This document shows, piece by piece, positions 25,770 to 34,736 of a stretch of 64,000 nucleotides of DNA (its first letter is position 1; each line of letters opens with the position of its first letter). Source of the stretch: Pseudomonas parafulva (lineage in GTDB: Bacteria; Pseudomonadota; Gammaproteobacteria; Pseudomonadales; Pseudomonadaceae); NCBI RefSeq assembly GCF_000800255.1, contig NZ_CP009747.1, positions 4,092,001-4,156,000 of the forward strand, read 5' to 3'. The notes under the pieces were generated by a model that had not been told where the DNA came from, ran no database searches, and saw only the letters and a program-made list of their open reading frames with translations. A program made the translations under genes and the position numbers.

Positions 25770-26576
25770 CTATGACTTCGATTTCTTGATCAGGTAGCTA
25801 CTGACCGAGGCGCATAGGCCAACGACGAGCTCTGCGTCTTCGAAAGACGGCTCACGCCCTTCCTGGATGTGCCGCCCGAACTCCGAGGCATAAGCCCAGG
25901 TTTTGATGACAGCTTGATCCAATGGCGCAGGAATCAGCGCTCGCGAATCATTCATGATCTTCCCAAGAGTCGCTTGTTGGTCACCAGTAACCTGCCGAGC
26001 GACGCACTCCAGAGAGGCCATAGCGTGCTGTATGGCTCCCGTTGAGTCTGGCGAAGGTCGGCGTGAAAGATCAGTAATCGCCTGGTGCAATTCCTTGCTG
26101 GCCGTGACGTGCCCGTGTTGATGCTCAGTATCTTTCGCCGAGGTCAGAACCTGCTCAAAGGATTCAGAGCCACGCATTTCAATGCGGCCATCTAGCAGCT
26201 TCCAGCCAATGCCATGCTCGATGAAAAACTCATTCAGCTCAGTGGTGAAGTGCTCATACACGTCGCCATCGTAATTGTGGTTGCCGAAGTGCTCATCGAG
26301 TCGCTCGATGACGTCATACACCTTGAACCACTTGCACTGCTCAAGCCGCTGGACGTTCTCCTCATGGATATTGGGCGTCTCGCTCCAGTTTCGCTTGTCA
26401 GGCAACACCTTCAAGGTCTGGCAGATGATTTGGCGTAGGCCTGAGGGCTTGAGACCACATTCGTAGCTCAGCTGAATCAGGTATTCCTGCAGCGCTTGCG
26501 GCGCATCTTCTCGTACGGTGATTTCGGCCTCATCGGCCTGCGAGAAACCGTGACGCCTTGAAAATGAATCCTTCAT
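25770..26576 (-). CDS. AbiJ-like HEPN abortive infection protein
   Basis: A 268-residue protein. The N-terminal domain (FSRRHGFSQADEAEITVREDAP, then PDKRNWSETPNIHEEN, CKWFKVYDVIERL, NEFFIEHGIGWKLLDGRIEMRGSESFE) matches the AbiJ N-terminal domain 4. The C-terminal part (DSTGAIQHAMASLECVARQVTGD, ATLGKIMN, LDQAVIKTWAYASEFGRHI) matches the AbiJ HEPN-like end. HEPN proteins of this type are thought to be RNases that stop growth of infected cells. The start is ATG 26576 with GGAGG six bases upstream. It follows the HNH gene on the same strand after a 187-base gap. Confidence 0.78.
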   Translation of the reverse strand: MKDSFSRRHGFSQADEAEITVREDAPQALQEYLIQLSYECGLKPSGLRQIICQTLKVLPDKRNWSETPNIHEENVQRLEQCKWFKVYDVIERLDEHFGNHNYDGDVYEHFTTELNEFFIEHGIGWKLLDGRIEMRGSESFEQVLTSAKDTEHQHGHVTASKELHQAITDLSRRPSPDSTGAIQHAMASLECVARQVTGDQQATLGKIMNDSRALIPAPLDQAVIKTWAYASEFGRHIQEGREPSFEDAELVVGLCASVSSYLIKKSKS

Positions 26577-26763
26577 CCTGATCCTCCGCCTGACCTATTC
26601 CACTGGCACATCGCCATAGCGAGCTAGCTCGATAATGCCTGACATTCCGGGCCTGAGATAGGACAGAGGCTTCGACACCTGGCCTGATCTGAAGCCAGCA
26701 TGTTCAACTCGCAGCGATCGACTCAAGTCACAAGGGAAGGAGTGGACTCAGGTCATACCCGAG

Positions 26764-27942
26764 CTACGAGTAGAGGAAGTCGTCGTGTCTACCATCCTCA
26801 TCGTTATCAGACCCGGAGCCTTCCAAGTCGTCGTCCTCAACCTCATGACCTATCAGGCCGCTTTGATAAAGGCCAATCTCATACATCCTCGACTTCAACT
26901 CTTCATGAGCGCTGCGAATCGCCAAGACGGTAGCCCCGAGATGCAACACACCGTTGAGATCCCGCTGTAGCTTGTTTACGCGCAACAGACAGCCCAAGGT
27001 ATGCACGCCAAGAAGCCACTCGGTACGTGCTGAGCCGGACGTTCCTTCATTCCTATCGAAGACGAACGTGATTTCGACTTTGTTGACGCGTCGTCGCCCC
27101 CGAACCATGTCCGCGCCTGAGCCGTCAGGAGGCAAATCCGAGAAATGATAGGAGCCCTGTACGAACACCAAGTCACCAGGAGTGACCAGAATATCGAGCG
27201 TGCTCCGATCCAGGTCATCCGAGATATTCCTGACACAGGCATGATCCATGGCGGCCCGCAACATGTTGCTCATGTAACGGTGAAGGCTGTGCGATGGCGC
27301 CTGACCGACGTACAAAAGCCCCTCTCTGGTGCAAAGGTAACCGTCCTCGTCGCAAACCCCATTGCGCAGAGCCGCTTGATATCCTTGAAGCTTCGTAACA
27401 TCCACTTCGACGTGTTCGGCAATTTCGAAAACCCGGAGGTGATTGAAGTACCACCACTGGCAACTCATTAGCTGAGTGGCTTTGAATATGGCCAAAGGAT
27501 CGAGCCGGCTCACCTCCTGTTCCCACGCCGCCTTTTCCGCCTTGAGCCGATCAGCGGTGAGCGTAAGCTCCAGAGCGTGCGTGGAGTGCGCCTCACCATG
27601 ATGGATAGAGCAGAGGACTGCGAGGTTGGACGGCGAGTGGTCTCGGCTTTCCGCCCATGATTTGATGTGGTGAACGATGACCGGGCGCTCAGCGTTTCGA
27701 CAGACACAGCAAACCCAGCGATTGTCGTAAAGGGTCTTGATGAGAATATCCAGTGGTATCGGCGGCCTGCCTTTCCCGAGGATCTTTGGCACGACCGATT
27801 CACTGAGCCCCAGCTCCAGCAGTTTCTCCGGACGCTGCAATTGAAGCTTCGCGAGTGTCCATTTCTCTTCCCTCAGCTTCCTGGCCAACCCACTGTCTAC
27901 CCCTCGTGCCATGAGGGCCCGTTCAACTGGATTTCTAGTCAC
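26764..27942 (-). CDS. HNH endonuclease domain protein (392 aa)
   Basis: Residues 75-130 hold a zinc-type HNH nuclease: CCVCRNAERPVIVHHIKSW, with CxxC and the His pair, then SPSNLAVLCSIHHGEAHS with the metal-binding Asn and His. The first 70 residues include a helical segment that could bind DNA. The last 260 residues are unrecognised, apart from an acidic tail (EVEDDDLEGSGSDNDEDG). The GTG start at 27942 is chosen for length; ATG at 27912 is also possible. In this setting a phage-DNA-cleaving or sensing role is likely, but the specific system is unknown to me. Confidence 0.72.
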   Translation of the reverse strand: MTRNPVERALMARGVDSGLARKLREEKWTLAKLQLQRPEKLLELGLSESVVPKILGKGRPPIPLDILIKTLYDNRWVCCVCRNAERPVIVHHIKSWAESRDHSPSNLAVLCSIHHGEAHSTHALELTLTADRLKAEKAAWEQEVSRLDPLAIFKATQLMSCQWWYFNHLRVFEIAEHVEVDVTKLQGYQAALRNGVCDEDGYLCTREGLLYVGQAPSHSLHRYMSNMLRAAMDHACVRNISDDLDRSTLDILVTPGDLVFVQGSYHFSDLPPDGSGADMVRGRRRVNKVEITFVFDRNEGTSGSARTEWLLGVHTLGCLLRVNKLQRDLNGVLHLGATVLAIRSAHEELKSRMYEIGLYQSGLIGHEVEDDDLEGSGSDNDEDGRHDDFLYS

Positions 27943-28153
27943 GAGCTCGATTCCGTTTTGAGATCAGTGGAAGATTAACCCATGGCAATGTAAGCGTCCG
28001 GCGAACACATCTTCAGAATCCCCAAATTAAGGCCCAAATCGTCAGTCCAGTTTTTCTTTCAAAGCCCTGAGCCGCTATGCTAGCTCCCCAACAACCCACC
28101 TGCAGGCTCAGCACTCCGCGCTGGCCAGCCCCCTCAGTACATAGGAGTTGGAC

Positions 28154-29017
28154 ATGGCGAAGGTGTTTGCTTTAGACCAAAATTTCTTCCGAAGCGGTGA
28201 ACTCGAATCTTTAATTGCGGCTGATCCGACTGCAAAATTCGTAGTGCTGGACATCGCGCTGCTGGAGATGGCTAAAGGGGACGAGTGGATGAAAATCATG
28301 CGGCGCTCATTGGAGATTTTGAGCAAAAGGCCCGGACGTATTTTGGCTTCAATCTCTCTAGGGGAGGCGCTGCGGTACGAACTGGAAACGCTGGATCGCG
28401 CGCCCCTCAACATGATTTGCAAGGAGTCGACTCGTTACGTACGGGCCCTGGCGACCGAACTTGCGGCCAATGATCCCGCAGCGCCAACCATCAGGCAGTT
28501 CCGTGCCCGGCTTCCTGCTGTTCAGAATGACCTAAGCCACGACGAGCTTGATCACAGCAAAAACTTGAAGCGCTTGCAAGACATGACAGCTAAGGTGAAA
28601 GCGTTTTTGAAACCAGCGGGAATGAAGGTGGTCAAACAACCAGATTTTCCAACCATTGAACGGTTGGCATTGGTCTACCTCATCGCCTCGATTCTGGCCA
28701 AGGATGAGTTGGTTGCGCGAGGACACCTGCCAGTTCGCGTCAAACGGTTCTTGAAAGGTAATCCCCTATATTTCCGCTATTACCTCACTCTCGTCCGCCA
28801 TGGCTTGGAGTGGGCAATAAAAGGAGGTATTGAGAACTACACCCCCCAGAAAGCGACTAACGATACCTTTGATCAGGAGTACGTAGTGGCAGGGTCTTTT
28901 TTTGACGACCTACTGTCGTGCGAAAAGCGGGTAATTGTAGCGAATCAAGAGCTGCGTTTCATGCTGTCCATCAAGAATCCGGGTGGTATCACCCTACCAT
29001 TCAGTCGAGCCGAGTAG
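28154..29017 (+). CDS. hypothetical protein, possible PIN-like domain (287 aa)
   Basis: The start MAKVFALDQNFFRS with Asp near residue 8, then KFVVLDIALLEMAKGDEW (Asp and Glu) resembles the opening of PIN-domain RNases. A late Asp pair (SFFDDLLSCEKRVIVANQELRFM) could complete the metal site. The middle is helical and basic. The start is ATG 28154 with AGGAG six bases upstream. It is divergent from the HNH gene. The PIN assignment is tentative; no partner gene is obvious. Confidence 0.6.
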   Translation: MAKVFALDQNFFRSGELESLIAADPTAKFVVLDIALLEMAKGDEWMKIMRRSLEILSKRPGRILASISLGEALRYELETLDRAPLNMICKESTRYVRALATELAANDPAAPTIRQFRARLPAVQNDLSHDELDHSKNLKRLQDMTAKVKAFLKPAGMKVVKQPDFPTIERLALVYLIASILAKDELVARGHLPVRVKRFLKGNPLYFRYYLTLVRHGLEWAIKGGIENYTPQKATNDTFDQEYVVAGSFFDDLLSCEKRVIVANQELRFMLSIKNPGGITLPFSRAE

Positions 29018-30004
29018 CTCATCCTATTAGACACCTAACTCGCGCCCGCGACAGGTTGGCAGCAGATCCGTGGAGGGCTGGCGGCAAAGATTACTCAGCT
29101 ATGAGGGAGGGCTGGTCGCACGCGGTAAGCGGGTGATGAACACACCATGGCCTTCGGCGATCGCGTCGGGAAGATGTGTTGGCCGGACGGATACATAGCA
29201 ATGTGCGCCACTGCTTGAGCTATCGGAGGTCATTAGCAGTACAAGAAAGTGCCCCCTCACACCCATGGAGTTCGCGGAGATGATTCGCGCCCAGTCGCTA
29301 CCCCTTCGTAGCCTGGGATACCCATGCGCCAACCAAGCATTTCGATGCTTTGCACGCAAGAAGGCTGTGACGGGAGCTTACAGCCCCCTGTTGTCTGACA
29401 CGGGTGGAATTGCAGACGGACTGATCCCAGTAAAAAAGCCTTGTTGGTTTGATGTCAAAGCGTAAGCAGCAGCCTGCGGCTGCAAAGGAAAGCGATTTCT
29501 CCTTGGCCCCCGGCCCACCCATTCCAACCTCAGCTTCACACCAGACCCTCAAACCGTGTGATCTAGAAGCCGTAAATATCAGATGTAAAAGCCGGTGGTA
29601 GTCCGTGGGAAGGCGGCGTCTGGGCCACTGCCGCTTTTCTCTTGTTCTCAAATATAAGAACTCCGTCTCGCTTAAAAAATTTCAAGAGGGGGGGGTGAAA
29701 ATAAAATGGACATTGCCGACGAACGGTAACTGAATTGTTTTTTTGGCAATCTCGCACCCGGTGCGCAAAATCTTTGAAAAGATGCGATATTTGGACGATT
29801 ACCTACCGAAAACGCTGAAATCTTACAGTTTTGAAACGAGATCTCTTGCATTGAGGTAATCCCTCGCGAGATAGCCGTGTAGATGTCGCCGCTTCGGAAA
29901 CGAATTCTCCTACGCGACTTCGACCACAGGGAGGCAACGCTTCCGGCCCCGAACCCGAGCCACCGCCGACTACAGGGTTCCAAGTCTGCAACAGGCGCAC
30001 CTGC
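29018..30004. other. 1-kb gene-poor stretch of the island
   Basis: Only short overlapping frames with no ribosome sites or family likeness are seen. The segment has mixed composition, with a G-run near 29690-29697 and AT-rich sequence around 29700-29830. I see no tRNA, repeat array or terminator that I would defend. It may be remains of decayed genes. Confidence 0.5.
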
Positions 30005-30271
30005 TTAGGCATAAATGCCGTGATCCATTCGCAGTAGCTCACCATGGATATCTGCGTATCCTGTAGATGTACACAGCCCCCTGCAGGGTGCCTGACGGCC
30101 TACACCTACTACAGATCTTACGAGCCATCGCTCCGCCTTCTTTCGGCTTCCAAACACTTCAAGTGCGATTGAGAAGACCTGCTCGTAACGCGCTTCAAAA
30201 CAGCGATGCCTAGCAGTCCAGCAGCCAATCGGGGAGCGAACGCATCGCCCGACAATCCTAAGCTCATTCAT
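30005..30271 (-). CDS. Xre/MbcA/ParS toxin-binding-like protein (88 aa)
   Basis: Residues 30-88 (VFSIALEVFGSRKKAERWLVRSVVGVGRQAPCRGLC, GYADIHGELLRMDHGIYA) match the C-terminal toxin-binding domain of Xre/MbcA/ParS antitoxins: 'FGS..KA..WL', then the small-residue loop, then a final 'L.R..HGIYA'. The usual N-terminal HTH of Xre antitoxins is missing and replaced by 28 Cys/Arg-rich residues. No RES-type toxin gene is next to it. The start is ATG 30271 with AGGGTG upstream. It may be an orphan antitoxin, a stand-alone regulator, or a remnant. Confidence 0.6.
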   Translation of the reverse strand: MNELRIVGRCVRSPIGCWTARHRCFEARYEQVFSIALEVFGSRKKAERWLVRSVVGVGRQAPCRGLCTSTGYADIHGELLRMDHGIYA

Positions 30272-30405
30272 GCTTCACCCTTTGGTGATACTGGTCTGGT
30301 CGCCGCTCGTACCCTGTGCAGGGGGCATCCCGGCAGGGCCACCTTGTGGCGCGCCCCAGTAGCTCAGACACAACCCTTACCATCGAATTGAAGATCTGCT
30401 CCCAG

Positions 30406-31035
30406 CTACCTATCACTCAGCACTGATTGTGCAAAATGGGAAAGATTGGAAGACCCGCTTCCATTCCTGCGCAACAGGTAACCCTTGATACCAACCTGGC
30501 CAGGCCCATCCCGATCACACCTTTCTGAGTCGCCAATCATGACAATCCGCCTCTGACCACTGAGCTCATTTCCTGGCCGAACATCAAGTAGATCGCAGGT
30601 GTGCTGGTAGATGGCCGCTTGCGGTTTCATAACACCAATGCAATAGCTGAAACCATAGGCCCCAAGGTGCGGGAAAATCCTTTCCACTACGGGGCCGTAA
30701 GGCATGGCCAGGTTTGAACACACAGCCAGTCTCAGCCCTGCAGCTTGCAGTAGCCCAACAGCCTCAACCGCGTCTGGATAAGGCCGAATGCTTGCCAGTT
30801 CCTCCTCCAGGCATTGATCGAGAAATGCCAGTTGGGAGGGCGAGATCCTGATGCCAAAGGACAGCGCAGCCTCGCTTAGAGAAAGGCAACGGGTCATGAT
30901 CGTTCGAATGTCATCAGCGCGAGGCAGACGGCCCTGGCGTCGCCCCTCTCGAAGCAACTGTCGAAATGGATGTGTCGGCTGCTGAATCTCGACCAGCGTT
31001 CCGAAGGCGTCAAAGATAACGGCATTGGTCTTCAT
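30406..31035 (-). CDS. HAD-family hydrolase
   Basis: A 209-residue HAD-superfamily enzyme. Motif I is VIFDAFGTLVE (nucleophile Asp9, with Phe-Gly-Thr as in subclass IA), motif II is AVCSNLAMP, the motif III Lys is in CIGVMKPQAAIY, and motif IV is VMIGDSERCDRDGPGQVGIKGYLLRR. A cap inserted after motif I (residues 18-85) is helical. Substrate is unknown; phosphatase or dehalogenase chemistry fits. It is not obviously co-transcribed with neighbours. Confidence 0.78.
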   Translation of the reverse strand: MKTNAVIFDAFGTLVEIQQPTHPFRQLLREGRRQGRLPRADDIRTIMTRCLSLSEAALSFGIRISPSQLAFLDQCLEEELASIRPYPDAVEAVGLLQAAGLRLAVCSNLAMPYGPVVERIFPHLGAYGFSYCIGVMKPQAAIYQHTCDLLDVRPGNELSGQRRIVMIGDSERCDRDGPGQVGIKGYLLRRNGSGSSNLSHFAQSVLSDR

Positions 31036-31115
31036 CTGAGTTTCCTTCGCTGGTCACCGTCCGCAAGACATCCAGCCACTCTAACGAGAATCAAGCTCAA
31101 CAACCAAAAACTAAG

Positions 31116-31613
31116 CTATCGGAGAGTAACGCCAAATTTTGAAAAATCATCCACCAGCGTTTTTCGGCCCAGCATTTTCGGAAGCTTGAAGACGTTCCTG
31201 TACCCATACCACAAAAACATAGGAATAATGACAAGCCCAACTCCAAAGGTGGCCGTTGCAGCAATAATTCCAGCTGGAACCGCTGCTAGCGAAATAACCA
31301 CACCCTTTATTAAAGTCGACCTTGCAATAAGTCGCAGATCATCCAAGTCGCACTCAACTTTCCCGCCAGCCTTCTCAAAAGCGACAACAATTATCGATTT
31401 CTTTGAGGCATGCTTATAGTACCAAGTTCGCGGAACATCAGTCGCCAAAGCACCATGCTTCGCAAGGTACTTCAGCATCACAACCTCTTTGAAATAGAGC
31501 GTAGCGCCGTGCTCGCCTTCATATCTAACACGTCGATAGAGAGCGTCTAGATCACCGCTCGCTTGAACATCATAGTTCTTAACAGTCAATGTCAGTTTCT
31601 TTAACTCGGACAT
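31116..31613 (-). CDS. hypothetical membrane protein (165 aa)
   Basis: I do not recognise the family. Residues 95-140 form one long or two adjacent membrane segments (LIKGVVISLAAVPAGIIAATATFGVGLVIIPMFLWYGY, given in part), with a cytosolic N-terminal part containing basic and Tyr residues. The start is ATG 31613 with AAGGGA upstream. The gene is markedly AT-rich compared with the host flanks. A membrane-acting effector is one possibility in a defence-rich island, but nothing in the sequence proves it. Confidence 0.6.
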   Translation of the reverse strand: MSELKKLTLTVKNYDVQASGDLDALYRRVRYEGEHGATLYFKEVVMLKYLAKHGALATDVPRTWYYKHASKKSIIVVAFEKAGGKVECDLDDLRLIARSTLIKGVVISLAAVPAGIIAATATFGVGLVIIPMFLWYGYRNVFKLPKMLGRKTLVDDFSKFGVTLR

Positions 31614-31712
31614 GTTTCTTCCCTTAAACACACATTAACTATTAATGGATTAGATGACGGTGAGGCCTAATGAAGCAGGCTGAGACAGCGGCCTCGCCGA
31701 CGCGGGGGGCAC

Positions 31713-32030
31713 TCAAGCGGCGGCAGGCAATCGGCTGACCAGGACGTAATGATCGTTGCCTGACACTGTCCGCAATAACGCCATGCCTTCGACCTCCGCT
31801 ATTACCTCACTAGGGGGTGTGACAATTGTCATCCCATCAACCAGTTGCCCTGAAAGATCGCCATACACATACGCAACGAAACGATCGCCAACTTCAGCTG
31901 CATCTACCAGATACGCGTCCACTAGCGCACCCCAATCATGAGCCTGCGCAATCGCCAACTTAGCTGACACCAGACTAGGCAGTCGTATCCCGCCCTCAGC
32001 CGTCCAATCCTGGGAATTCAGACAATTCAT
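31713..32030 (-). CDS. hypothetical protein (105 aa)
   Basis: A small soluble protein with alternating short strands and helices (GDRFVAYVYGDLSGQLVDG, PPSEVIAEVEGMALLRTVSGNDHYVLVS). The start is ATG 32030 with GGAG five bases upstream. The family is not recognised. It lies between the membrane-protein gene and the metallophosphoesterase gene, all on the minus strand with gaps of 75-100 bases, so they may or may not share a transcript. Confidence 0.55.
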   Translation of the reverse strand: MNCLNSQDWTAEGGIRLPSLVSAKLAIAQAHDWGALVDAYLVDAAEVGDRFVAYVYGDLSGQLVDGMTIVTPPSEVIAEVEGMALLRTVSGNDHYVLVSRLPAAA

Positions 32031-32106
32031 GGACTCTCCATCACGTTCGAATTTGAAACCTACTCACTTACTGAAAAAAGCTAAACGCCGGCAGTCCTGT
32101 CAGTCT

Positions 32107-32841
32107 TCATACACTGATAACTAGGTCTGGCCGAAAGCCAGTTTGTTCAGAGGGGTAACCACGAGGATTACTCACAAACCGGACGCCATTAACCACCTCA
32201 TCCACGGCTTCGTGGGTATGGCCAAAGATCCATAGATCGATCTTAAAATCCATCAGGCCATCCCAATTGTTGCCATAGGCTGCTCGCAAGTGAGGATCGG
32301 CTCCTTGGTCACTCACGAACTTCATAAGGGGCGGATGGTGAGTCACAACTACACGCTTACCGTTGAATGGCACCGACAACTGGCCCTCCAACCACTCCTT
32401 CGTCGCTCGATTTCTCGCGATCAGATCATCAGGGCGCAAACGCCGATATTGTTCACCGACACGGATTGCGCGAAAGTCATTCAGTGAGTTACGAGCGCAC
32501 CAAGAAGCAGCTACAGGGTCTCCGGTCGCGGCCAGGCTCGTCCAACCCGTAGCGCAGAGAAACTGCACGTCACGGTGTTCTAAAACCTGATTTTCCAAGA
32601 CGTGGACGTGCGCCTCAGCAGCTTCAAGCAGCTTGCTGTGGGTTCGATCTATATTCCCGCTGTAGTGCTCATGATTGCCCATGGCATATATGACAGGCGT
32701 GCTGAAGGTCAGGCTGGCCCATCTAGCCCCCCTGGACTTCACGTGGATGTCGCCGGCTAGTACGACCACGTCACAGTCCACTACAGGGGGGACGAAATCG
32801 GCGAACTCACAATGTAGATCAGACAGTATATGAAGCTTCAT
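32107..32841 (-). CDS. calcineurin-like metallophosphoesterase
   Basis: A 244-residue metallophosphoesterase. All five motifs are visible: SDLHCE (residues 7-12), LAGDIH, MGNHEHY, VVVTHHPP and FGHTHEAVD. The metal-binding Asp, Asn and His residues are therefore intact. The substrate is unknown; related enzymes split phosphodiesters or nucleotides, and some serve in phage defence or DNA repair. Start at ATG 32841. It is divergent from the HTH regulator at 33019. Confidence 0.82.
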   Translation of the reverse strand: MKLHILSDLHCEFADFVPPVVDCDVVVLAGDIHVKSRGARWASLTFSTPVIYAMGNHEHYSGNIDRTHSKLLEAAEAHVHVLENQVLEHRDVQFLCATGWTSLAATGDPVAASWCARNSLNDFRAIRVGEQYRRLRPDDLIARNRATKEWLEGQLSVPFNGKRVVVTHHPPLMKFVSDQGADPHLRAAYGNNWDGLMDFKIDLWIFGHTHEAVDEVVNGVRFVSNPRGYPSEQTGFRPDLVISV

Positions 32842-33018
32842 CCCAAGCCTGCTGACGTCGACTTTCTAATAAATTGATCATTCCCTGGCCCGGTCGCTCG
32901 GACGCGGCGAAGCTGCCATCAGTAGGCCCACGATAAACGATGACCGCCATTATTGCCAGCTTTCGATATTTATCGACGCATGGCGCTGTGGCCCTATTCT
33001 TCGTTTTGAGCGCTCAGC

Positions 33019-33489
33019 ATGCAGAACGAGATAGCAGCAGTAGTCCGAGCTTTGCGCCACCTGAGAGGATCGGCCCAGGAGGAGCTTGCCGAGATCAGCT
33101 CCCAAGCCAATCTGTCGCGATTGGAGCAGGGGAAAACGCAGGTCTCTTTGGTCAAGCTGAGCAAGATTGCGCGCACCCTAGATTTCGATCTCGTGGCTCT
33201 CGTCGCGCTGTGTCAGGCCCTTCAGGATGGGTCATCACCTATCGATGTCATGGCGAAGGCTGCAAAGGATTTGGAGGGCTTCATAAACCAGGGAGGCTTG
33301 CAGGGCCTGAGGAGGCACTGGGACGCTGGGCTGGTGAAGCGCACGCGAGGCAAACCCAGCAGCCCAGATCGAATCCGGGCGGTACTAGAGCTCAAGGCCA
33401 GTGGCATGTCGAAGGCGGAGGTGTGTCGAGCGCTGGGGTTGCCTGAAGCGACTGTCAGGCGTTATTGGCTCAAAGAGCTGCCTGGCTAG
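33019..33489 (+). CDS. Xre-type HTH protein with second HTH domain
   Basis: A 156-residue protein. The N-terminal Xre HTH spans residues 5-60 (LRGSAQEELAEISSQANLSRLEQGKTQVSLVKLSKIARTL). The C-terminal 45 residues form a second, resolvase/transposase-like HTH (DRIRAVLELKASGMSKAEVCRALGLPEATVRRYW). This two-HTH layout suggests a DNA-binding regulator of island genes. It stands alone, divergent from the metallophosphoesterase gene. Confidence 0.75.
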   Translation: MQNEIAAVVRALRHLRGSAQEELAEISSQANLSRLEQGKTQVSLVKLSKIARTLDFDLVALVALCQALQDGSSPIDVMAKAAKDLEGFINQGGLQGLRRHWDAGLVKRTRGKPSSPDRIRAVLELKASGMSKAEVCRALGLPEATVRRYWLKELPG

Positions 33490-33539
33490 CAAGGGAGTTG
33501 TGGGGTACGAGCAGAGAAGCTCCACTTATCCAAGTCGAT

Positions 33540-34736
33540 TTAGCGCGGCGGCAGATCCGTGAAGCGCAGCCTGGGATAGATCCGCCTTTCCTCAGCGCAT
33601 TTGGAAATCTGGAAGAACGCTGACAGCAGTGCATCTTCCGAAGGGCAGTGGCGAGTCATCACCTCGAACTCGTTGTAATCGAACGCTAGGACGCGGACAC
33701 CGACCTCATCCATGAACTTCAAAATCATGGTGGTGTATTCATCGTAGTTGTCGATAAAAAGCTCTCTGACCACGACAACTCCCACCAGGGGGCGTGCAGC
33801 AAGATCAATGTCCAAGGGCGTGCCGTCCACAAGCGCCAAAGCTGGATTGCCTTCTCGCCTGATCGTTGAGATAGCGCCACGTAGTTGCTGAAGGCCGTTT
33901 TTCAACTGACCTATGGCCTTCTTTCGCTTTCTCTCAAGCGTTGTGTTCATCATTGCTGGGGTATTGGGACTGTCCTTCGCCTGCAGCAGTAAAGTCACTT
34001 CATCGCCCATTACCACTACGTCAGCCAGCTCCTCGCCATCGGAGACCTTCAAGGGGCCATGGATGATCCGCTCGGAGGTATATGCCCGCTGGAGCAGATA
34101 GATGATATCCAGCTCCTGAAACGTACCCGGCTCAGTGCGCTCCAACTGCGTATTGGAGAAGCCTTTCGAGCCTTGAAAGTCCTGGCGGGTAAGGTCGGTG
34201 ATCAAATAGTCCGAGGGGAACAGATCCTCCCCTAGTAACACCGTTGTGGCACGAGCGTCGTCCTCATAGGTCGTGAGGCTGAACCATCTGTCCGCCTGTT
34301 CATACATCTTGGGCCAGTGATCTGCTCCAATGGGGCTGAGTTTACCGAGCTCCTTGCGGAGCTGACCTAGCTTGGCCTGGGCCTTACAACTGAACAGCTC
34401 ACGGTTGTGCTCGTCGAAAAAGCACACACTGAACTCGTCAGGGAAGCTCTGCAGTGCCTCGGTGAGAGGGTCACCAAGGATTAGTGGGGTTTTGATCAAT
34501 AGCGGGCTTTGTGGGTCATCAAAGCAGGCTGTGAGAAGCGTAAGCCCCGTCGTTTCGTCTGCCTTGTATGGCGCGAGATAAAGCTTCAATTCACGCCTTT
34601 GCTGAGCGGCCAGGATCAGCTCTTTCCCTGCCTTGATTACCAGCACGAAGCCTTCAGGGCCTTCAACGATCCATAATCCACGAGCTAAGACAGCGATTTG
34701 CTGAAGCGCTTGTGGCTTCATGATCGTGAGGTACAT
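33540..34736 (-). CDS. hypothetical protein, possible PD-(D/E)xK (Mrr-like) nuclease
   Basis: A 398-residue protein. Residues 235-255 read GEELADVVVMGDEVTLLLQAKD, which fits the nuclease pattern with catalytic Asp239 and QxK (Gln252, Lys254), the variant seen in Mrr-type enzymes. A helical RKRKKAIGQLKNGLQQLRGA follows. The N-terminal 200 residues are unrecognised. The start is ATG 34736, with a perfect AAGGAG five bases upstream; an extension to 34838 is not needed. It is the next gene after the island thyA on the same strand, 133 bases away. The nuclease call is inference from motif shape. Confidence 0.58.
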   Translation of the reverse strand: MYLTIMKPQALQQIAVLARGLWIVEGPEGFVLVIKAGKELILAAQQRRELKLYLAPYKADETTGLTLLTACFDDPQSPLLIKTPLILGDPLTEALQSFPDEFSVCFFDEHNRELFSCKAQAKLGQLRKELGKLSPIGADHWPKMYEQADRWFSLTTYEDDARATTVLLGEDLFPSDYLITDLTRQDFQGSKGFSNTQLERTEPGTFQELDIIYLLQRAYTSERIIHGPLKVSDGEELADVVVMGDEVTLLLQAKDSPNTPAMMNTTLERKRKKAIGQLKNGLQQLRGAISTIRREGNPALALVDGTPLDIDLAARPLVGVVVVRELFIDNYDEYTTMILKFMDEVGVRVLAFDYNEFEVMTRHCPSEDALLSAFFQISKCAEERRIYPRLRFTDLPPR

